This document shows, piece by piece, positions 57,045 to 64,000 of a DNA stretch of 64,000 nucleotides; within the stretch, counting starts at the first letter, position 1, and each line of letters begins with the position of its first letter. The stretch is from Cornus controversa. Lineage: Eukaryota; Streptophyta; Magnoliopsida; Cornales; Cornaceae. The notes beneath the pieces were generated by a model. The model saw nothing but the letters and a program-made list of their open reading frames with translations. It ran no database searches and was not told the origin of the DNA. Position numbers and translations under genes: made by a program. The stretch lies in contig CM048846.1 in NCBI GenBank assembly GCA_026545225.1, positions 53,684,270-53,748,269 of the forward strand, given 5' to 3'.

Positions 57045-57206
57045 ACTCTGAATCAGACGAAAATTAACGTAGTTGGTAAGTATGTTGTTAGTAAAATAGG
57101 GCTCTGAATCAGATGCAAATTAAGGTAGTTGGTAAGTATGTTGTTAGTAAAATAGGGCTATGAATGAGATGCAAATTAACGTAGTTGGTAAGTATCTTGT
57201 TAGCAG
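57045..57206. repeat. about 2.9 x 56-bp tandem repeat
   Basis: Units start at 57,045, 57,101 and 57,157 and share CTGAATCAGA, GCAAATTAA.GTAGTTGG and TAAGTATGTTGTTAGTAAAA. The last unit is partial. The array ends 14 bp before the solo LTR. Confidence 0.9.
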
Positions 57207-57219
57207 ACGAGGATTAAAT

Positions 57220-58524
57220 TGTGATGTATATTTTTGTAAGTGACAATTTTTAGTGTTAAAATCAAATATGATCGGGTTGTATATTTTGAATTATATTCTT
57301 GTTATTGATCATGTAATTGAAGTTTCAGAGTGAGCATGTAATTCTATACCAACCATGAAAATGTTCTTCAAAAGATGAAACTTGAATCTTTGGAAGAAGT
57401 CATCAATGATCTAAACAAGAATTTGATCGATTGAATTTTTAAGATAGTTCCAAATACATTGAGTACATCGTTGATCAAATATGAGAGTCACGTAGTCCAT
57501 GTAAAGTGGTGAGAACACATATATTTCAAACATGGAGATTCGGACCTTGAAAAGAGGAGGTTTTAAGCAAATTCGGACACTCTTCAAAGTTAGACCAATC
57601 CAGGGTTTAGCTAGACCGTTCCAAGAGGTCTCAGTATCTCTACATGAGTTTGCTATAGGACATGGACCGGTCCAAGAAAATGCTGGATAGGTCCAAGACT
57701 TCTAGTTTGAGGGATTTTGCCTATTTTGTCTTGTTTTGACCCAGAATTGACCTAGAACTTTTCTAAAACGTGAGGACTTGTTTCCTATTGATTTTCAACT
57801 TATTTTTAAAAACAAATTAGAGTTTTTAATCTTTATAAAAATCTCATATGTTTTCTCTCTAGGGGTGAAAAAATTGGTGCTTTTACAAAACTTTCAATAC
57901 ATATCAAATTGAGAATTTCTAGAGAGAAAGGATTGAGGATTTAGGGGGTCTCTATTTGCTTGATTAACTGTTCAAAGATTGTATTAAATATTTCTTCGTG
58001 ATTAAGTTACTGGATTGATTTCTTCTACAACTGTTCGTTGGTGAAGAAGAAGAAGATCGAGCTATGAAGGGGACAGAATAATTGCTGAGTGCTCGTGTTC
58101 TTCTAGTAACCATTCTGAGAGGAATTTGACGTTACTCGGGAATCTGCAGCAGTTGGATGAGGTAGTCGCAATAATAAGTCTGAGGTGTTCCACATCAAAG
58201 TTTTATCAGAGTGGAGTGGGCCGCGGTGTGAGTTTGGGACAAATTCTATTGTACGTTGCTTCAATGATAGTGAATTTGCTTCTCCGAGACTGCAAAGTCT
58301 CACCTGTGATTTTTTTTTCCGATATGGGTTTACCACGTATATCTGGTGCATTCTTTACATTACTGCACTTTATTTTGTTTACTTGTTTTGTGGGATTGCT
58401 TAGAATTTTTATTAGACATAAAATTGACTAATTTGAAAGATTAAGCAAAAAATGAGTAAACCTAATCACCCCCTCTAGGTTTAAATCTAACTTTCGTAGC
58501 CGCTTCCACACCACGCAACTCACA
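57220..58524 (+). mobile_element. solo LTR related to the 9,509-17,063 family, TSD TAAAT
   Basis: 1,305 bp, TG...CA ends (TGTGATGTATATTTTTGTAA; CCACGCAACTCACA). It aligns as the reverse complement of the LTRs at 9,509 and 15,930, including GAGTTGTAATTT/GGGTTGTATATTTT near the start, ACCGGTCCAAG-type motifs near 57,665, and the CCTAGAGGGGG/GCGG end module. Flanked by a perfect TAAAT duplication (57,215-57,219; 58,525-58,529). No interior remains, so it arose by LTR-LTR recombination. Divergence from the other LTRs is high, implying a different or older subfamily. Confidence 0.9.
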
Positions 58525-59730
58525 TAAATGACTAAAGGAGCACAAGCACTATCTTCACCACTAGTTAGTTTCAACTTCAACAGAACAATGAGGTGATTTT
58601 TTACTAACCAGGAAATTGGCTTTGAACTAGATTTTATGGGGGCTGATTGGGCATATGGAGAGAGATGGTTGTATTGTTTTAGCTTATAATTGAATTGAAA
58701 ATTAAACAATTATTATTGCTTACTTTATAAGAAAATAACTATTGTTCTTCTAATAAGAGCATCATCGACTCTACGATGAATATTGTCATAGTACCTAAGT
58801 TTATATATTTTCTTTAATTTTATCATTTATAAACGTTATATCTAGTGTTCCTCTTACACATTCATTATTAATTTAAAATTAAACAATAAATTAACTTATT
58901 CTAAACAGTAATTTTGTCTTTCTTAAATATGAAAAGATTAAAGCTAAAGTATAAAATTGGGTCTGCTTCTGAAGTACTTGGGAGCTCAACTCATGCGCCT
59001 GGTTCTGACTCCTCTTTTTTTGGGCTTGCATAATAGCCCATTGAAGAGATTTGAAGTGCTGAGAACGCAAGCCTTCTTTCGAAGTTTAAACCAAAGCTGA
59101 TTGGTCTGGTTTAAATCTCTTGTGGGTTTAATTGGCTGTTTGAGGAATAAAATATGTTGGGCTCTTTGGAAAGCTTTATCACTACTCGGGGTTAGCTTTA
59201 CGAAGGAAACTAGTGATCAGCCACGAATTGGGTCTGTGTGGTTATAATGGTATGAAATAGAATGCATTTAGGCTACTAATATTATAACCATTTCAAGTTT
59301 GTTTCACCACAACGGTCCTAACAAGCCCGTCAACCAAAATTGACCCATGAAATTTGAAAATCGGTAACCAAAGTGATGATATCTAGAGCCCTAAATCATT
59401 GAATTTAGAATTGTAGACACTTGAAAAAAAAAACTCGGAAAGGATTCATGTCGCAGTTTAGCCCCAAGTCAGTAAAAAGAAGTTGAATTTCATCCAAGGT
59501 AAGTATTTTTCATAAATCATTTTCTTACAACTTCCATTAAGTTTGTGGAATTTTTATAAATGTGCTATGACATCATCAACGAGAAAAGATTGGAATATGC
59601 AACATGATGTACCATATCAATTAGATAGATATTCAAATTAAATTTACTTGATGAGTTCTACTGTTGAATTTTGTGCGGGTATGGAGGACATGACAATGGT
59701 AGACAAACAAAAGAATTTACTCACTAATAG
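58525..59730. other. spacer, no gene recognised
   Basis: No domain-bearing frame. The minus-strand frame at 58,428-58,709 crosses the LTR edge and is incidental. Confidence 0.5.
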
Positions 59731-59886
59731 GAGTACGTTTACAATACATCCGATGTAAATACACCAGATGAATTTGAATCATATATGCGTGTACAACACG
59801 CGCGATGTGTTTTATTGCATGTGTATAACACGCACAATTCAGATTCATTTGATTTATTTACACCGGATGTGTTATAGATCTTCTCC
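59731..59886. mobile_element. small foldback MITE
   Basis: Imperfect inverted arms: GGAGTACGTTTACAATACAT, ATGTAAATACACCAGATGAA on the left against TTCATTTGATTTATTTACAC, CGGATGTGTTATAGATCTTC on the right. The centre holds a repeated ACACGCGCG/AACACGCAC motif. No certain target duplication; family unknown. Confidence 0.6.
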
Positions 59887-60399
59887 ACCAACATGCCCTT
59901 TTATCATTAATATGAGCGAACATAATAAATGACTCCAACTATTTACTAACATATATGGAGCTACATGAGCTACTTGTACATATATGCATGCGGAACTAGC
60001 AAAGGGCTAACCTGGGCTATAGCCCAGATCCAAGAAAAAAGAAATTTTTTTTACTACTACTCTTCCCAATCCACTAGCTCAGCCCACCTTATGTTGGGTC
60101 TTCTGATTAGGCCCATTAGGGCAAACTCTCTCTCAAGTCTCATAGCAATTCTTCTTCTTATTCTTCTTCTTCTTTTTTAGTTGTGTTTTTTTTTTTCTGC
60201 TCTGTTTTCATTCTCTCTGAGTCTGGAGTCTACTACGGCGCAGTGGTGTCCTAGTGTGAGAAATTGAGAGAGAGTGAGAGAATTCAAAGTCTCTAAACAA
60301 CCACCCTTTTATAAACCATTTTACTCCCTTTTCCTTCTTCCACAATCTCTCTCTTTCTCTCAAACATTATTTTCTTTCTCTGTAAGACTGTATCTATAC
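59887..60399. other. spacer, no gene recognised
   Basis: Contains GGGCTATAGCCCAG (60,013-60,027), a short palindrome, and CT-rich runs. The open frame at 59,965-60,180 has no domain and ends in a Leu run. Confidence 0.45.
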
Positions 60400-61300
60400 A
60401 CATATATTATCAAAAGAGAATGAGTTTTGATTAGTTAGATGCCCAAATCTCACATCCAAATTCTAAGCTAACATATTTGTTTTTTTTTTTTTTTTTGTCT
60501 TTGCTACAGTTGGATATGTGTGTGTGTTTGATGTTATGTAATATGATTCAGTGAAGTGAAACAGATGACACTATTTTGTTCTTTTTCTATTTTGTTTTAT
60601 TTTTTCCCCCTAAAATATTATACATTTGAGTTCAATTTTAATTTTTATTGAGACTAATTTTTATGGATGAGATGAAAGGGTTCAAAATTTGTTGGTTTAT
60701 AATATATTCTTGTTGATGAGTATGACATCCTGATAAGACAACCGCTCAAGCCACTGTCGTCTTTTTTATTGGTTTACAGACCTAGAATAACACAATAATT
60801 AATGCATGTTTCTTATTTAATTGAATACTAAAAATATAAAATTTCAAGACATAATTACTCGTTTAGTCATTTATTCCCTTACTAAATAGACCGTGTATAC
60901 ATATATACAGTGTGTGTGTATATATATAAACTGTCATTTTCCTTTCTTTCTTTCTTTCTTTTTGTTTGTTTTTTTTTTTTTTTTTTCCCCTTCTCACTTG
61001 ATATATATCCACATGTATAATGTATATGTATAAACAACTACTTTATTTGTTTATTTATTCAATTGTTTTCCCTTTCCTTTTTCTTTCAAGAGGATGTCGC
61101 GTGACATATATATATAACCTGGTAAAAAATAATTGAAAGAATTAAAAGAAACGCATTTGTTTATAATATATACTTCTATATGTCTACTAAGATAGAAAAA
61201 AGAAAAGCAGAAAAAGCAAAATATACACTAACGTTCAAAGTTAAGTAAAGAGAGAGAAGAAGGATTAAAAAAGCAATTTTGTTTTAATATTTTATATTTT
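60400..61300. repeat. tandem segmental duplication, first copy of the shared part
   Basis: Matches 63,099-64,000 at roughly 98% by eye. It starts at ACATATATTATCAAAAGAGA. The order of features (homopolymer T run, TGTGTGTGT, TATACAGTGTGTGTGTATAT, TTTCTTTCTTTCTTTC, GATGTCGCGTGACA) is the same in both copies. Differences are mostly in homopolymer and microsatellite lengths. Confidence 0.93.
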
Positions 61301-61938
61301 TAGTATCCCATTTATTATATTATTTTAAATTTGTAGATCAATCAAAAAAGCAACTGCATAGAAACAGTAACTTGAACTAACTGTGGCTAACACTCCTTTT
61401 AAGGTTTAAATTATGGCGTTGAAGTTAACTTATCATTTATTAGTTGAGGTATATTTTACTTGCAGTAAAATGGCAGAGTACTAAGAAGTCTAAGCCCATT
61501 TTGTTTGCATTATTGCATATTAGACAAGGAGCGAAAGGTACAAGTATGGGACACATTTGGAGTCTTCTTGTATGGCCTATTCAAACTGGAAAAAATAGTT
61601 CCGTGTGATTAAATTCTCTTGACTTGTATGATAAACTTTTAATGATTCCACATATATTGCACCACTCTTGGTGGATAGATATGTAAATGTGGAGTCATGG
61701 TCAAAGTCTTTGCAAGTAAGTCGAAGATAGACTAGCAATGTAACGTGTATCACACGATGCACTTTCTACACTATTATTAGACAACAGCTGTTTGCATTAT
61801 TGTATTAGACAACAGCTGAAATCTACAAGTCTAAGAAGTCATGGAACACTTTCACTTTCGGAGTCATTCTTATGGTATTGTCTATATATTCCATGTGGAA
61901 AAAGCAGTTCTCTGCTATTGAATTTTCTCTTGGACACT
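61301..61938. repeat. diverged internal duplication before the satellite
   Basis: Two diverged copies of a block: about 61,508-61,625 (TTGCATTATTGCATATTAGAC, then GGAGTCTTCTTGTATGG, then ATTAAATTCTCTTG) and about 61,793-61,935 (TTGCATTATTGTATTAGACA, then GGAGTCATTCTTATGG, then ATTGAATTTTCTCTTGG). The second leads directly into the first satellite unit. No gene seen. Confidence 0.65.
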
Positions 61939-63098
61939 ACTTTAAAAGTGTGGAAAGTGAGAAAAAAATTAGCCTAAAAAATGTGATTATGAAGTTTTAT
62001 GATTTTTTGTGCAAATATATCCTTCAATATGCCAAAGAGTTCCAAAAAAAATTGGAAAGAAAAAAATAAAAAAAGTATTTGTTTTAAGTGTGTGTAATAC
62101 TTTAAAAGTGTGGAAAGTGAAAAAAAAATGAGATTAAAAATTGTGAATATAATTTTTTATGAATTTTTTGTGCAAAAGTGTCCTTCATATATGCCTAAGA
62201 GTTCCTAAAAAAATTGGAAAGAAAAAACATAAAAAAGTATTTGTTTTAGGTGTGGAAAACTACTTTAAATGTGTGGAAAAGTACTTTAAATGTGTGGAAA
62301 ATACTTTAAAAGTGTGGAAAGTGAGAAAACAATTAGCCCAAAAAATGTGAATATAAAGTTTTATGATTTTTTTTGTGCAAATACATCATTCAATATGCTT
62401 AAGAGTTCTTAAAGAAATAGGAAATTAAGAAAAAAAATCAAAAAAAGTATTTGGTTTAAGTGTGTAGAAAGTATTTTAAAAGTATGGAAGTGAAAAAAAA
62501 ATGAGATTAAAAAATGTGAATATAAATTTTTATGAATTTTTTGTGCAAAAACATCTTTCATATATGCCTAAAAGTTCCTAAAAAAATTGGAAAGAAAAAA
62601 CATAAAAAATTATTTAATTTCGGTGTGTGGAAAACTGCTTTAAATGTGTGGAAAAATATTTTAAAAGTGTGAAAAGTACTTTAAAAGTGTGGAAAGTGAG
62701 AAAAAAATTAGCCTAAAAAATGTGATTATAAAGTTTTATGATTTTTTGTGCGAATATATCCTTCAATATGCCTAAGAGTTCCAAAATAAATTGGAAAGAA
62801 AAAAATAAAAAAAGGTATTTGTTTTAAATGTGTGTAAAGTACTTTAAAAGTGTGGAAAGTGAAAAAAAATGAGATTAAAAAATGTGAATATAAATTTTTA
62901 TGAATTTTTTGTGAAAAAATATCTTTCATATATGCCTAAGAGTTCCTAAAAAAATTGGAAAGAAAAAACTTAAAAAAGTATTCGTTTTAGGTGTGTGGAA
63001 AACTACGTTATATGTGTGGAAAAATACTTTAAAAGTGTGGAAAGTACTTTAAAAGTGTGGAAAATGAGAAAAAAATTAGCCTAGAAAATGTGAATTTA
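61939..63098. repeat. satellite with alternating monomers (dimer about 370 bp)
   Basis: Seven monomers begin ACTTTAAAAGTGTGGAAAGT (or close) at 61,939, 62,099, 62,303, 62,473, 62,678, 62,841 and 63,045. Type A continues GAGAAAAAAATTAGCCTAAA; type B continues GAAAAAAAATGAGATTAAAA. They alternate A-B-A-B-A-B-A(partial), with spacing about 160-170 then about 204 bp, giving dimer periods of 364-375 bp. Both types share TTTTATGA.TTTTTTGTGC, TATGCCTAAGAGTTCC and AAATTGGAAAGAAAAAA. The array is cut in its last A unit by the start of the duplicated block at 63,099. Confidence 0.93.
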
Positions 63099-64000
63099 AC
63101 ATATATTATCAAAAGAGAATGAGTTTTGATTAGTTAGATGCCCAAATCTCACATCCAAATTCTATGCTAACATATTTGTTATTATTTTTTTTTTTTTGTC
63201 TTTGCTACAGTTGGATATGTGTGTGTATTTGATGTTATGTAATATGATTCAGTGAAGTGAAACAGATGACACTATTTTGTTCTTTTTCTATTTTGTTTTA
63301 TTTTTTCCCCTAAAATATTATACATTTGAGTTCAATTTTAATTTTTATTGAGACTAATTTTTATGGATGAGATGAAAGGGTTCAAAATTTGTTGGTTTAT
63401 AATATATTTCTGTTGATGAGTATGACATCCTGATAAGACAGCCGCTCAAGCCACTGTCGTCTTTTTTATTGGTTTACAGACCTAGAATAACACAATAATT
63501 AATGCATATTTCTTATTTAATTGAATATTAAAAATATAAAATTTCAAGACATAATTACTCGTTTAGTCATTTATTCCCTTACTAAATAGACCGTGTATAC
63601 ATATATACAGTGTGTGTGTATATATATAAACTGTCATTTTCCTTTCTTTCTTTCTTTCTTTTTGTTTGTTTTCTTATTTTTTCCCCCTTCTCACTTGATA
63701 TATATCCGCATGTATAATGTATATGTATAAACAACTACTTTATTTGTTTATTTATTCAATTGTTTTCCCTTTCCTTTTTCTTTCAAGAGGATGTCGCGTG
63801 ACATATATATATATAACCTGGTAAAAAATAATTGAAAGAATTAAAAGAAACGCATTTATTTATAATATATACTTCTATATGTCTACTAAGATAGAAAAAA
63901 GAAAAGCAGAAAAAGCGAAGTATACACTAACGTTCAAAGTTAAGTAAAGAGAGAGAAGAAAGGATTAAAAAGAGCAATTTTGTTTTAAAATTTTATATTT
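63099..64000. repeat. tandem segmental duplication, second copy (runs off the window)
   Basis: Pair of 60,400-61,300. The left junction joins the interior of a satellite unit (GAAAATGTGAATTTA) to ACATATATTATC, exactly what a tandem duplication of 60,400-63,098 would give. The right limit lies outside the window. Confidence 0.92.

Noticed and set aside
60400-64000. Direct repeats 60,400/63,099 as a pair of LTRs
   Set aside because: No TG...CA ends, primer site or purine tract; the junction lies inside a satellite unit, which fits a tandem duplication better.
1-64000. A new multi-gene system
   Set aside because: No two intact genes lie together; recognisable coding pieces are unrelated fragments and fossils, so no operon-like or pathway context exists.

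Overview
The window is nuclear DNA of a flowering plant, most likely a eudicot. The evidence is strongly AT-rich spacer, GT-AG introns, fragments of plant gene families (a JMJ25/IBM1-type JmjC protein, the AP-2 alpha-adaptin, a prolyl 4-hydroxylase, a J-domain membrane protein), many Copia-like and other LTR fossils, a TRIM, MITEs, tRNA-derived SINEs, and a block that looks like plant mitochondrial DNA. I see no gene that is both complete and intact. Every recognisable host coding stretch is partial, and several carry frameshifts, stops or inserted elements. This is a repeat-dominated accessory region, and I found no new enzymatic or defence system in it.

Layout. 1-5,100: spacer with local duplications and three inverted-repeat elements (1,023-1,456; 3,221-3,438; 3,905-4,193). 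5,248-5,652: a hairpin and a likely LINE 3' end. 5,640-17,810: an extremely AT-rich repeat field split by a young minus-strand LTR element with gag but no visible pol (9,509-17,063) and by a Mutator-like MITE (17,440-17,652). 17,811-20,150: an LTR-like block with Pro/Thr-rich and CT-rich low complexity. 21,146-21,357: a prolyl 4-hydroxylase exon remnant on the minus strand, with a nearly pristine TRIM (21,386-21,957) in the adjoining intron. 23,540-23,749: a Tourist-like MITE. 25,594-29,747: a JMJ25-like pseudogene missing its 5' half and its central JmjC exons. 29,887-32,545: a truncated Copia fossil holding a solo LTR. 32,545-36,240: organelle-like DNA.

37,590-40,771: an alpha-adaptin pseudogene with recognisable exons, one of them split by a 2.2-kb solo-LTR-like insertion. 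41,745-42,230: a GC-rich degenerate minisatellite. 42,860-47,140: a SINE, two short tandem repeats and a three-copy SINE-like array. 47,644-48,227: a DnaJ-family fragment ending exactly at a 6.6-kb LTR element without visible coding capacity (48,228-54,802). 57,220-58,524: a solo LTR related to the 9,509-17,063 element. 60,400-64,000: a young tandem duplication containing a satellite whose two monomer types alternate in a dimer of about 370 bp.

The genes do not form a pathway. The biology is genome turnover: host gene fragments used as landing sites, elements inserted in elements, and organelle DNA joined to a truncated retroelement. The clearest dated events are the TRIM (LTRs about one base different in 249), the gag-bearing LTR element (LTRs well under 2% different over aligned parts) and the terminal tandem duplication (about 98% identical by eye).
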